NCBI GenBank assembly: GCA_944989445.1
Contig: CALYLW010000017.1
Span: 1,436,001 to 1,500,000 of the forward strand
Origin: Ampullaceana balthica
Lineage: Eukaryota > Mollusca > Gastropoda > Lymnaeidae
DNA length: 64,000 nt
Reading direction: 5' to 3'
Each line of letters starts with the position of its first letter. Position 1 is the stretch's first letter. The notes under the pieces are model-generated. The model searched no databases. It was not told the origin of the DNA and saw only the letters and a program-made list of their open reading frames with translations. Shown here in pieces: positions 45,257-56,904 of the stretch. The position numbers and the translations under genes were made by a program.

Positions 45257-46790
45257 GTCTGTCTTGGGCTCGGCGGGCGGAAAAACAGAAGTCAAAAATG
45301 ACCCACTTCCCATGATCCGATCAAACTGAAATTTGGCACACGGACCCGTCGAACCTAACAATGCATCGTATCAAAATTTCAGATCGATCGATCGTACCGT
45401 AATTAAATTAATGCATTTTTAGTTTATCCTTATATGAGGTATGTAATTCAAAATTCACTGTTTGTTATTTTTTTTTAAATTCCAGTTCCACGTTAGTTTG
45501 AGTTGACGCCGACCGTCGTGTTGACGACGACCGTCGTGCCCAACCCCCTCACATCCCACCCCCATTTATTAAAGACAAGGGACATCACTCAGTGTCAGTC
45601 TGTAAATGTTTAAAAATAATCACTACTGTTAGTTATGTCTCATATATAAGGGATTTATAGTCAAAAACTTTGTTTTTACGGGTTTGTTTTATTAAATCCC
45701 TTATATTAACTTCGCGGCCGTCTCTCTCTCTCTCTCTCTGTCTTGGGCTCGGCGGGCGGAAAAACAGAAGTAAAAAATGACCCACTTCCCATGATCCGAT
45801 CGAACTGAAATTTTTCACACGGACCCGTCTGACCTAACAATGCATCGTATCAAAATTTCAGATCGATCGATCGTACCGTAATTAAATTAATGCATTTTTA
45901 GTTTATCCTTATATGAGGTATGTAATTTAAATTCACGATTTGTTATTGTTTTTTTGCCACGTGAAATTTTCAGCTGACGCATTGAGGCGACTCAACGAAG
46001 CGACGGGCGCTTTTGTTTACATTTTACGTGTCACTCTGAGCTCGGTCAAGCGAATCGGTGACCAGACTTTTCCCCTCTCCCCCACCCACCCCTCCCCCCA
46101 CCCCCACCCACCCCTCCCCTCTGGGGCTATGAAGCTAACTTGAGTTAAGACAGATTCAGTCTGTAAATGTTTGAAAATAATCAATACTGTTAGTTATGTC
46201 TCATACATAAGGGATTTATAGTCAAAAACTTTGTTTTTACGGGTTTGTTTTTTTACGGGTTTGTTTCATTAAATCCCTTATATTAACTTCACTTGCGTCT
46301 CTCTCTCTCTCTGTCTTGGGCGGGCGGAAAAACAGAAGTCAAAAATGACCCACTTCCCATAATCCGATCGAACTGAAATTTGGCACACGGACCCGTCTAA
46401 CCTAACAATGCATCGTATCAAAATTTCAGATCGATCGAACGTACCGTAATTAAATTAATGCATTTTTAGTTTATCCTTATATGAGGTATGTAATTTAAAT
46501 TCACGGTTTGTTATTTTTTTTTCCCCACGTGAAATTTTTGAGCTGACGCATTGAGGCGACCCAACGAAGCGACGGGGCGCTTTTGTTTACATTTTACGTG
46601 TCACTCTGAGCTCGGTCAAGCGAATCGGTGACCAGACTTTTCCCCTCCCCCCCCCCACTAGGGTTATGATGCAAAGTTGAGTTAAGACAGATTCAGTCTG
46701 TAAATGTTTGAAAATAATCAATACTGTTAGTTATGTCTCATATATAAGGGATTTATAGTCAAAAACTTTGTTTTTACGGGTTTGTTTTTT
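44221..46790 (-). repeat. Run of about five family C copies, minus strand
   Basis: Copies begin near 44226, 44506, 45147, 45694 and 46268, each with AAATCCCTTATATTA, then a CT-rich microsatellite, AAATTTGGCACACGGACCC-like sequence and ATGCATCGTATCAAAATTTC. They end with ATATAAGGGATTTATAGTCA. Several abut head to tail; internal segments differ between copies. No protein frame. Confidence 0.8.
45172..45253. repeat. (CT)n microsatellite
   Basis: About 80 bp of pure CT inside a family C copy, where sister copies carry only short CT runs. Confidence 0.97.
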
Positions 46791-46799
46791 AAAATAAAT

Positions 46800-47200
46800 T
46801 AGGTCACCGCCATGGTTAACCTATGCAAACATTGTAATGGATGACAACACTATGATTGAAAAAAAAAGATCACTCAGATTGATTCATGCGTTATACCAAA
46901 ATGACCCCTATCTCACAAAATTGAATCTCGCTTTCAAAAGAAACTTTTATTCGTTGTCATAACTCCACCAACCACGTTTAACCAAACAAATAGCGCAGCC
47001 TCAAACATCCACTATTGCGAGTTTTGTGTGTAGAAGAAGGAAGACAGGTCCAGGATTGATATACAGGACTAGGAGGCCAGAGAAAAATATTTTAACCATG
47101 TTTCTTTTAAAATAAATATTTTTAAAAAATAGTTTGGCATTAACACACACACACACACAAAAGCATCATAACTCATTAAGGCAAAAACAAAACAAAAATT
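46800..47200. other. Unassigned DNA, possible LINE remnant
   Basis: About 46805-46960 (plus) has a short frame resembling a decayed reverse-transcriptase tail (RSLRLIHALYQNDPYLTKLN). Weak; a (CA)n run is at 47141-47158. Confidence 0.2.
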
Positions 47201-47211
47201 CGAAAACACCA

Positions 47212-47275
47212 TTTTCCTGGGAATCGAACCCCCCTGCATCAGATTGGTAACTCTACATCTTACCACGAGAACACA
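47212..47275 (-). repeat. tRNA-like sequence, probably a pseudogene
   Basis: On the minus strand, GTGGTAAGATGTAGAGTTAC resembles a D-arm/box A region, and GGTTCGATTCC is box-B-like. A full cloverleaf could not be drawn convincingly. Confidence 0.35.
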
Positions 47276-47959
47276 ACCTATGGCTATATATATATATAGA
47301 ACTTTAATGCGATTTTCATGAAGCGCTCCGTAAAAAGGTTACATCTTTACAAGTATCCATTTTTTAAAAAAATGCGGCATCTTAAATCCCCATCAATCAA
47401 AACATTTTATGGATTTGGGAAGACACAGACAGTTCGAGAATGAATTTACATGCCAGGTTGTCCTCTATATTTTGGTCTTCATAAACGCCAAAGGGGATCA
47501 TGGAACTGTGGACTAACTCATCTAAACTATAATACGAACCTTCTTGGGCGTTGTACGTCTATGCAACTGAGTTTTTCTTTCTTTTTTTATAATTTTTGTT
47601 TATTCACAGAGCGAACAATAAATGTGTCTGTAGTAATATCCCTACAGGCTAGATTTTAGACATAAAGTTTCAAAGTGGTGTAAAATTTCGTTTATGTGTT
47701 AGTTTATATTAAATCAAATTAGGTACATGTTAAACGAAAATAACACAATGTTCAGTTTTCTTTTAAAAAAAATCCATTTCTCGTCGACAAAAGATTTGAT
47801 AATGAGGACGAAAACGTGCACATACATTTTCTGTTACATTACTTAAGAGTGACTCAATATTTCTCTTTTTGCTTAGAAATATTTTTTGTCAAAGTAAGCG
47901 ATTCAGACATCTCCTCATACCTGGCCACAGATGACGCGGCTAATGTGATAAGGTGATGC

Positions 47960-48180
47960 CAGGATTACTCTCTCTTCGCGGTGTAATCACGTGACTTTCT
48001 GCAAACCGTCGGCAGACGTTGGCGGCGAAAACTTCCGTAAATGCTCTTCGCTCAAGCGTTGCCGCTAAACGCTGTCCACATGCGCCCCTCCGGTCATCCG
48101 TGTTCAAAACTGTGTTGGTACCGTCGTTACGCCGTCGTCCGCGTCGACGTCAAGGTGAATACCGACACAACTCCAAGCAC
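47960..48180. other. CpG-rich patch
   Basis: Rich in CG dinucleotides. Two plus-strand frames stay open (48019-48453 and 48041-48355), but neither resembles a known protein. Could be promoter or 5' exon DNA of an unseen gene. Confidence 0.3.
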
Positions 48181-48650
48181 AATGGTGAGGTCGTCTGCAA
48201 CAATGGGAGGTGGGGGCGGGTGTGGGTGGGTGAGAAGCTGTGGGGGAGGCGAGAGGGATGGCTGTCGTCACAAGAGCTTGTCATCGTTGTCTCGTACGTC
48301 TGTCCGAGGCGCAATGTTTTGTTGGTTCAAGAGGTTTTCAAGCGGGTGTCGGTGAAGGTATTCAACGCAAATGTGATTAGCTCGCAGGACGACTCGGGGG
48401 TGTGCGGGGGCGTGAGGGCGTCAAGGGGTTGTGGTGTTATTTGGCCGGTGTGAGGGGGGGGCAGGTGGTCAGTGGCGCTGGACGAATGGTTTCATTGTTA
48501 GGTCACCGAGAATAATGCACGCGCCAGGTAATGAGAGTATGGGACATGCGAGTGAGGGAAGGTGAGGTGGAGGAGAGGAGGTGCGAGGGAGACCGCGTAG
48601 AATTGAGAGAAGTCGTGAAGGAAGACTTAGGCGTAGGCGTAGGCGTAGAA
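48181..48650 (+). other. Second G-skewed, C-poor stretch
   Basis: Purine/GT-rich with many G-runs, following directly on the CpG-rich patch; similar in character to 37340-38150. It ends in a short (TAGGCG)n run near 48628-48648. Confidence 0.7.
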
Positions 48651-48769
48651 ATGAAATATCATACTTTTTATAGTATGACAAATTTTTGCGGATTGAATAG
48701 TTTTGTCGATAAAACGTTAACAAAAATGTGGAGATAGAATAAATGTAGACAGACTGATAGAAAACGGGA

Positions 48770-49900
48770 CGCCAATTACAAAAAGAAAGAATGAATTACA
48801 AGTAGAACAAGAAAGCGAGGAAGAAGCAATGAAGAAGATGAAGAACGGAGCTATATAGTTGAAAATATTTGTTTTTAAAAATCGGAATAAGTATAATTGA
48901 AGGGAAAGCTCTCTAATAATGCAGTTAGGCAGGCACTTGAGTGGAAACCAAAAAATGTCAAGGCGGACGCAAGAAATCACCGAGATGCTGTTTATTGCTT
49001 GAGGCTCCCTGAACAGGAAAGAGATGGGTAAAACTAAAATACAATTATGCTCTGATAGAACCCCACGCTCCTTAAAGAATCTAGAGAATAGAATCTCATG
49101 ATGGTGGTGATGATGATGATGATGATGATGATGGTGATGGTAATGGTTGACTACCAATTTTTGCGATGATAAGCGGAGATCGCGTGATACGGGGGTTGAA
49201 TAAACATTTTAAACGAAAATAATACTGATAATAAAAAGCTTCACGTTTTAACTTTATACAACAGCAACACATTAACAACACTTACTTAAAATGCAAACCT
49301 GATTACAATGGCATCATTTCGGGTTATGATATTCTAATTTTATTTAAATTATGGACACTTGTATATGTGTAATCTCCAACCATTTTAACTGAATGTTCAG
49401 TTGAAGTTACATCAGTTTGTGTAAAGCTATGAAGCTAAAACGTGTTTAAATACCCACGAAGAAGGATTCTTCTTTCAATTTAATAGCTTTCTCTTTCGAC
49501 TGAAATGCTGCACTTAATGCAAAAAAGTTTTTGGGCTTAATCTCATCAGTGTTTGACGATCTGATTTTAAGGGTTTAAATAATTATAGCAAGCACTGAAG
49601 ATTAAAATATTTACAAACACCGAGAATAGAAGAGTCAGCACCTTAAGGATAATAATTTTAAAAAATTAATGGAGATTTTAAAGTCAATTAGTTGCTCAGT
49701 TCGAATAGAAACTATCCGTAGATGTAAGGTTGGTTAGCGAGATGTCCCTGAGAAGACGCCCATTTACATTTTAACTTTAACTCATGCATATTCAGTTTTG
49801 GAATTCAAACGGTTTTGAGATCTTAAAAAGAAATGGCAAGCAAACGAAGATTAGAAAATGATTTTATCTAATATTTTTGCACATGTAAGTTTATGGGATG
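48770..49900. other. Unassigned spacer with a (GAT)n microsatellite
   Basis: A GATGGTGGTGATGATGATGA run lies at about 49099-49140. Nothing else recognised. Confidence 0.5.
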
Positions 49901-49904
49901 AATG

Positions 49905-52117
49905 CCAACCTGATATGACCGGAGCACTGTTCGACATGAGTACACATGCCAACCTGATATGACCGGAGCACTGTTCGACATGAGTACACATGCCAACCTG
50001 ATATGACCGGAGCATTGTTCGACATGAGTACACATGCCAACCTGATATGACCGGAGCACTGTTCGACATGAGTACACATGCCAACCTGATATGACCGGAG
50101 CACTGTTTGACATGAGTACACATGCCAACCTGATATGACCGGAGCACTGTTCGACATGAGTACACATGCCAACCTGATATGACCGGAGCACTGTTCGACA
50201 TGAGTACACATGCCAACCTGATATGACCGGAGCACTGTTCGACATGAGTACACATGCCAACCTGATATGACCGGAGCACTGTTCGACATGAGTACACATG
50301 CCAACCTGATATGACCGGAGCACTGTTCGACATGAGTACACATGCCAACCTGATATGACCGGAGCACTGTTCGACATGAGTACACATGCCAACCTGATAT
50401 GACCGGAGCACTGTTCGACAGTACACAATGCCAACCTGATATGACCGGAGCACTGTTCGACATGAGTACACATGCCAACCTGATATGACCGGAGCACTGT
50501 TCGACATGAGTACACATGCCAACCTGATATGACCGGAGCACTGTTCGACAGTACACATGCCAACCTGATATGACCGGAGCACTGTTCGACATGAGTACAC
50601 ATGCCAACCTGATATGACCGGAGCACTGTTCGACAGTACACATGCCAACCTGATATGACCGGAGCACTTTTCGACATGAGTACACATGCCAACCTGATAT
50701 GACCGGAGCACTGTTCGACATGAGTACACATGCCAACCTGATATGACCGGAGCACTGTTCGACATGAGTACACATGCCAACCTGATATGACCGGAGCACT
50801 GTTCGACAGTAAACAATGCCAACCTGATATGACCGGAGCACTGTTCGACAGTCCACAATACCAACCTGATATGACCGGAGCACTGTTCGACATGACTACA
50901 CATGCCAACCTGATATGACCGGAGCACTGTTCGACATGAGTACACATGCCAACCTGATATGACCGGAGCACTGTTCGACAGTACACAATGCCAACCTGAT
51001 ATGACCGGAGCACTGTTCGACATGAGTACACATGCCAACCTGATATGACCGGAGCACTGTTTGACATGAGTACACATGCCAACCTGATATGACCGGAGCA
51101 CTGTTCGACATGAGTACACATGCCAACCTGATATGACCGGAGCACTGTTCGACATGAGTACACATGCCAACCTGATATGACCGGAGCACTGTTCGACATG
51201 AGTACACATGCCAACCTGATATGACCGGAGCACTGTTCGACATGAGTACACATGCCAACCTGATATGACCGGAGCACTGTTCGACATGAGTACACATGCC
51301 AACCTGATATGACCGGAGCACTGTTCGACAGTACACAATGCCAACCTGATATGACCGGAGCACTGTTCGACAGTACACAATACCAACCTGATATGACCGG
51401 AGCACGGTTCGACATGAGTACACATGCCAACCTGATATGACCGGAGCACTGTTCGACATGAGTACACATGCCAACCTGATATGACCGGAGCACTGTTCGA
51501 CAGTACACAATGCCAACCTTATATGACCGGAGCACTGTTCGACATGAGTACACATGCCAACCTGATATGACCGGAGCACTGTTCGACATGAGTACACATG
51601 CCAACCTGATATGACCGGAGCACTGTTCGACAGTACACATGCCAACCTGATATGACCGGAGCACTTTTCGACATGAGTACACATGCCAACCTGATATGAC
51701 CGGAGCACTGTTCGACATGAGTACACATGCCAACCTGATATGACCGGAGCACTGTTCGACATGAGTACACATGCCAACCTGATATGACCGGAGCACTGTT
51801 CGACAGTACACAATGCCAACCTGATATGACCGGAGCACTGTTCGACAGTACACAATACCAACCTGATATGACCGGAGCACTGTTCGACATGAGTACACAT
51901 GCCAACCTTATATGACCGGAGCACTGTTCGACATGAGTACACATGCCAACCTGATATGACCGGAGCACTGTTCGACATGAGTACACATGCCAACCTGATA
52001 TGACCGGAGCAATGTTCGACAGTACACAATGCCAACCTGATATGACCGGAGCACTGTTCGACAGTACACAATGCCAACCTGATATGACCGGAGCACTGTT
52101 CGACAGTACACATGCCA
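49905..52117. repeat. 2.2-kb minisatellite of 41-44-bp units, about 50 copies
   Basis: The core unit begins TGCCAACCTGATATGACCGG, continues AGCACTGTTCGACATGAGTA and ends CACA (44 bp). Variants carry GACAGTACACAA or GACAGTACACA instead (42 or 41 bp). Units are nearly identical and all minus-strand frames lack stops, giving long but repeat-generated open frames of up to 676 codons. No flanking start context or splice sites suggest a gene. Confidence 0.97.
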
Positions 52118-52129
52118 CCTATTGCAGCC

Positions 52130-52625
52130 CTTGATAAATATGTATAGGAATAGGACGATTCTTTCAGGAAATCATAAAGTCACGCATGCCATAAAGACAA
52201 TAAAGTATAGACGAACTGGTAAAAGATTAGGTAATAGACAACCAGCAAACGCCTTGAACGGAAGCTAAACTTTGCATCATCCTGGTTTGGTCTGATTTAC
52301 TTATTTTCAATACACAAATAAAATTACATGGTTTTTAAACAAATAAATAAAGGTAAAAAAAATGATTTTTAAAAACCACGTTTTTACAAGCGGACTAAAA
52401 AGAAGAAAATAATTTAAAACTGGTAAGTTCAAGTACTCTAATTTAATATGACTAAAAACGTGGGACAGGCGCTTATGAGGTTTAACATATGCAGCTCACT
52501 CATACTCTCACTTATAGATCTCTCTTTTGCCTTCTAAATTAGAAATCTTTAATTTTTATACCAAACACCCGCCCCACGTTTTTAGTGTATACAATGACGG
52601 TATACAAGTAAGTTTGATAGCGTGC
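52130..52625. other. Unassigned AT-rich spacer
   Basis: No gene or clear repeat seen. Confidence 0.4.
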
Positions 52626-52631
52626 AGAGTA

Positions 52632-53094
52632 AATATATATTAAACAATATAATTTGCAATTGTCACGCAAGTAGTGTCTGTCAGTCAGTCCTGACTACTA
52701 ATTTTAGAAAGCAGGGAAAACCAAATTACTGCACCAAAGCATCAAAAGGTGTGCGAATTAAATATGCGCTGTAAAAAATATTATATGACATCATTGTTTT
52801 CGCTCATATTTTAATTTTGGAAAAGGGATCAATGTAAATAGAGGATTTGATGATGGTTAATTATAAAATTAAAAAAAACAAAGGGGGTGCCGTAGGCGCC
52901 CTACAACCCCTATTATAAAATACTTTGTGTACATTTCAGAAAGTTTAATATTTCGTATTTATCAATCAAGGACAAGTTAGTTGGGCTTTTGAAAAAGGTC
53001 GGCGCCGTAGGCGCCCTACAAAAAGTGCATTTTTTAATAAAATAAATAGATTTCAGCTGCAGACTTCCGTCATTTTGACGGGTGATACGCTAGT
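52632..53094 (+). mobile_element. Non-autonomous Helitron, 463-bp copy
   Basis: Same family as 39552-39980. The 3' end has hairpin CCGTCATTTTGACGG, then GTGATACG and CTAG before T. The 5' TC is not clear. It carries two CCGTAGGCGCCCTACA blocks, where the shorter copy has one. Confidence 0.8.
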
Positions 53095-53099
53095 ATACA

Positions 53100-53585
53100 T
53101 ATATATATATATCTTTATATAGAAAGGGTCTCAACTTACATGTGTAACAAATCTGCTAAGTAAATGGGGGATGGGGCACTGTACTGGGGTGCGATAAATG
53201 TTTGCTGTGGGGAAAATGGTGAGGTGTGGCAATAATTCTATTCTTATAAGTACTTTAATTATATGTTTGCTCTGTTAAACAACTTTTTATGTGTGTGTGT
53301 CCCACAACCTCGTGGTCGTAGGGTGTTCTAATGTTTCCATTAGAACTTTCTCGGGGATTGGTAGACCTTGGCGTCGCCCATCTCCTCTCCAGGTCAGCGG
53401 AGTAATTTTTAGCGATAGTCATTCATCAACATTTTTATTTTGGCTTTAACGTGGGCCAGATCCCACGCCCCTCAGTTTGTGAGGCGAGCGCACTGTTGAC
53501 TTCGCTGTCTTAAACGACTTTAGGAGGCTGTAAGTTCACGAATGACGTCAATTATCTTCAAACATGAATGTAAGAAATTCTATAT
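53100..53585. other. Unassigned spacer
   Basis: A (TA)n run at the left and nothing else identified. Confidence 0.4.
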
Positions 53586-53587
53586 GT

Positions 53588-53875
53588 GGTCTCTTTCTTA
53601 TCTATACAGACGCTCCTTCTATGCAGAAGATAATGGCGTCCACAGACCATGACAGACGATCTGTTGGCAAGTGATGCAGCGTTCACAGGCCACGGCTTTG
53701 TGGGTTACACGCATTACTCAGCCGCCTAACTACATGTAGTGTTAGGTACCCATTCGGAGCTGGGTGACTCAGGGATGCCCTAGGCCCCTGGAACAAATCC
53801 TTGCCTTCACATTGATTCGAACCCGCGACCATCGGTACGACAGTCGAGCGCGCTGCCACTCGACCACCGTGGTCG
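53588..53875 (-). mobile_element. tRNA-derived SINE with a LINE-type tail
   Basis: The minus-strand head has box A (GTGGTCGAGTGGCAGCGC) and box B (GGTTCGAATC). The core holds CGCTGCATCACTTGCC, as in the SINE at 14860-15074. The tail (ATCTTCTGCATAGAAGGAGC) matches the 3' end of the LINE at 58522-59775. Confidence 0.85.
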
Positions 53876-53879
53876 AATG

Positions 53880-54690
53880 AAGAATTGCTTCTACCTACCC
53901 GCCGAGAGCCGATTGAATCCGAAAACTATAATATGTATGACCCAGTCTGAACAGAAATACAAAAAAGGGGTAGATGTAAAGAAGGGTGTACACTATACTA
54001 CAATAAAGGTGATAAGGTTACAGAAGAAACAAACAAACAGAGCAAAGGCAAATACACTCTAACAGTGGTGGTCAGGTGTTCACAACAAACAGGCAGAAAG
54101 CAATACTCTAAGACCAGGGTGGTCAGATGTCGCGGTTGGAGGGGGAGTACGAAAGCAATACCCTCTAATAAGGGTGGCGAGGTTTACAGCACCAAAAGAC
54201 AGAAAGCATTATTGTCTAAAAAGGGTAAAATGTGAAGGGGTCAGAACTCAGAACAGACAAATATACCGAAAGATGTGCTTTCTAATAAGACAATGTCAGG
54301 GTCCAATACTAATACATCGGCCAGGAGTTTGAGCGAGTTTTCGAATGTCTACTCCTAACGACGAAAATTGAAGGGAGGGGGGAGAAAAGGAGATGGGGCA
54401 CTTTAGGGGCCACGGAAGGTCCTTTGAGAATCGAGGACATGACGAGGGTTTTTGTATATTTTTTTTCTCGTATGGAAGGTCTGGGAATCCTGAGACGACC
54501 GGAGAGTGTCGTCTGCTCGCTGCTTATGGGAGAGTTGTCTTTCCCGAGTCCAAATCCCTCCACACGAAACAATTAGTGCCCATTTACCGTATCGAGTTGC
54601 TCGCATCGATCTCTCAGGATTCCTTCCCTTTACTCCTACAAAAAGTCAAAAAATAAAACCAAGAGCCGACAGCTCAGCGGGGGACCAACC
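53880..54690. other. Unassigned DNA
   Basis: Short overlapping frames on both strands and no recognisable product. Weak periodic similarity (CAATACTCTAA...GGTGGTCAG) at 54040-54200 suggests an old tandem repeat. Confidence 0.35.
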
Positions 54691-54759
54691 CGTCTCGAAG
54701 CCGTCTGAGCACGGGTGACCACACCCATCTCGTTACCAGATGACAAGAATCCTCGCAGC

Positions 54760-54935
54760 GACGGCCAATGAAACCGTGTCTCACCGCTTGGGTCAGTCAG
54801 AGACAAATCGATAATTGACGCAACGGTCGCCCCACCTCCTGATTGGATGCCGGTCTCGGCGGAGTGACATAGAAATTCCGTACTGGCCACAGATATAAAA
54901 TAGAAGGAGAGGGACAATCTTATTAGTCATTTTAA
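54760..54935 (+). promoter_or_regulatory. TATA/CCAAT promoter-like block
   Basis: GCCAATG (CCAAT at 54765-54769) and an inverted CCAAT (ATTGG at 54842-54846) precede TATAAAA at 54894-54900. An initiator-like TCATTTT lies at 54927-54933, about 30-35 bp downstream. Spacing fits a Pol II core promoter facing right; no transcript evidence. Confidence 0.4.
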
Positions 54936-55610
54936 TTTTGTGCAGTCAAACCATTTCATCTTTACGTCCGTACCGCGCACCATCCTGTTAAACAATCTCT
55001 GGGAGGAAAAAAATATTCTTTTACTTAGGAACAATTCTTTCGGGCAGTTTCCTTGCCTAATCACCGCTGACGCCCTAGCGCGAGGCAGTGAGTTCAGTTA
55101 TCGTCTGCTCTGATACAGTTATCGAGGAGTGTCGTGTTAAAACTTATCAGATTTGGCGCCGTCCCGCCAGTGTTGCATCAGGTGTAATGGCATTTCTCTT
55201 GCTTTAGAGCAGCGGGCGGCATTTTTTCAAATCGCCTGCTTCCCATTGTCGTTTTGTGTGGGTAAATCTAAAATCTCTCAAGTGACCTGTACTGGACTCT
55301 AGGTCAAAGCTTGTCAACAAATTTGATGGTCGACACTAGTACGTTACACGTGACTATTCTTGGAGTGCAGTTCATACCAATATGTTCCAATTCGGGAACT
55401 TCTCATAGCCAATAAAAAATTTTATGTTTTTTTTTCTCAAACGTTATGTAGAGTTCGAAAAAATATTAAATTATAAACAGATCTTGCGAAAGTTTATTTG
55501 AGCTGTTTTTCTTATAAGTAAAATGAACTTATTTCTAAATACATTTTTAAAAAGAAAATTTAGTGTGTATTTGTTAAACAGGTATTCGGAAAGTGTTTTT
55601 CAAAAGTATG
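54936..55610. other. Unassigned DNA downstream of the promoter-like block
   Basis: No convincing coding exon; it could be untranslated leader or intron if the promoter is real. Confidence 0.35.
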
Positions 55611-55616
55611 AATCCA

Positions 55617-55808
55617 GTTTGAGACAAGCCACGAGACGTGCGCACCGAGTTTAATACTGGACAACAGACGTACGCATCGAGTTTGATACAAAACAACTGA
55701 CGTGCGCACCGAGTTTGATACAAGACGCCTGACGTGCGCACCGAGTTTGATACAAGACGCCTGACGTGCGCACCGAATTTGATACAAGACACCTGACGTG
55801 CTCGCCGA
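55617..55808. repeat. 32-bp tandem repeat, 6 copies
   Basis: Unit GTTTGATACAAGACGCCTGA followed by CGTGCGCACCGA. The outer copies diverge from the middle ones. Confidence 0.9.
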
Positions 55809-56142
55809 TGTGGATTAGGTTTAAAAGTGATCAACTGTCGCGTGCCTTTGTGTCAAACAAAACTCAAGAATAAAATTAAAGGGTGTGAAACAGATCTGCA
55901 AAAATCATCAAATCGCCACAAGTCGAAAATATTTTTCTGGTGTTTTAGCGATCACCAAAGTTGCAAGTCCACACCTTCTTTTCCAGAGATCACGCACCCC
56001 GTAGTCACACACCCTCATCTCACAACGCTCGTCAGGTACCACACACCTCTCAAGGTCACAAAACGCGTGTGAGTGTGTGTCTTCTCCAAACTTCCCGCCC
56101 ATCCGGGATTCGATCTACATCAATTTTTTTTTATTGTGGTAG

Positions 56143-56308
56143 GTTGTCAACATTACCGCCAAAATTCTGTTCCCGAGCCTCATGGAGGAGCACAGGGTGC
56201 CGGGGGACGAGAGGGATAAACGGAAATGTGATGATTTCTCCAGTCTCTACTCCCTGGACACTGGGCACGGACCCGTGGCGTCGCAGAGGTCGTTGTCTGA
56301 CCACACAG
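56143..56308 (+). CDS. Orphan GC-rich exon of unknown protein
   Basis: A pyrimidine-rich acceptor (TTTTTTTTTATTGTGGTAG) and donor ACACAG|GTATTT bound 166 nt, phase 0 in and 1 out. One frame is open with GC-rich third positions and ordinary amino-acid balance: VVNITAKILFPSLMEEHR, then DKRKCDDFSSLYSLDTGHG and SQRSLSDHT. The other plus frame is also open but Arg/Trp-rich and less protein-like. I do not recognise the protein and found no partner exon. The promoter-like block 1.2 kb upstream faces the same way. Confidence 0.45.
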
Positions 56309-56309
56309 G

Positions 56310-56690
56310 TATTTACGCTGTTGAAATCTGAAATCGATGTTCTTTAATTCCCGCTTTCACGAAGGGGGCCGTGGGCGTTGTATCAAAGTTATACTTGAAG
56401 ATATTTTAAAAAAAAACAACAACATACAACAGGCCAATTGTAGCACTTTATTTTTTAACAGAAGCCTAATTAGTGTTACAACCGTTTGGTACACCACCGC
56501 ACCCTTTTTATACCACGCTCCATTCCCAGCACAATTAAAATAGCCCCCCCACCCCAATTTTATTTTATTACAATAAAAAATTCCACTAAATTAACTAGAT
56601 CAATTTTTTGTTTAAAGTTTCCTCAAACAAATGAAAATATTTAACTCCAAACACGAAAGAGTTGGTGTTTTTAAAACTCTCGTTTAGTGC
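56310..56690. other. Unassigned spacer
   Basis: C-tract near 56544-56556; nothing else recognised. Confidence 0.4.
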
Positions 56691-56698
56691 AGTTAGTG

Positions 56699-56893
56699 CA
56701 GTGTTTCTCAATTATTTTCTGTCATGCACTTAGGAAGAAAGAAGAAAATATTTCGCGCCCCCCGCGACTGTAAATAGTATCATTTGTCTATAAAATTGTT
56801 ATAAGTACACCTCTGCATAACGGTCAAACTAGCCCCCCTTCACGGAGCCTCACTCCCCCCTGTGGGGCGCGCCCCACTATTTGAGAAGCACCG
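56699..56893. mobile_element. 195-bp hAT-type MITE with perfect 8-bp duplication
   Basis: Begins CAGTGTTTCTCAA and ends TTGAGAAGCACCG. Identical AGTTAGTG flanks it at 56691-56698 and 56894-56901. Non-coding; the 8-bp duplication and CAGTG start fit hAT. Confidence 0.88.
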
Positions 56894-56904
56894 AGTTAGT
56901 GGAA

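Noticed and set aside
48019..48453. 144-codon plus frame in the CpG-rich patch
   Set aside because: It runs straight into the G-skewed block and overlaps a second open frame; no recognisable protein.
49868..52113. Minus-strand open frames of 199-676 codons
   Set aside because: They are created by a stop-free tandem repeat read in three frames. There is no start context, splice site, domain or non-repeat coding part.
49905..52117. CRISPR-like array
   Set aside because: Repeats are contiguous with no unique spacers, and the window is eukaryotic.
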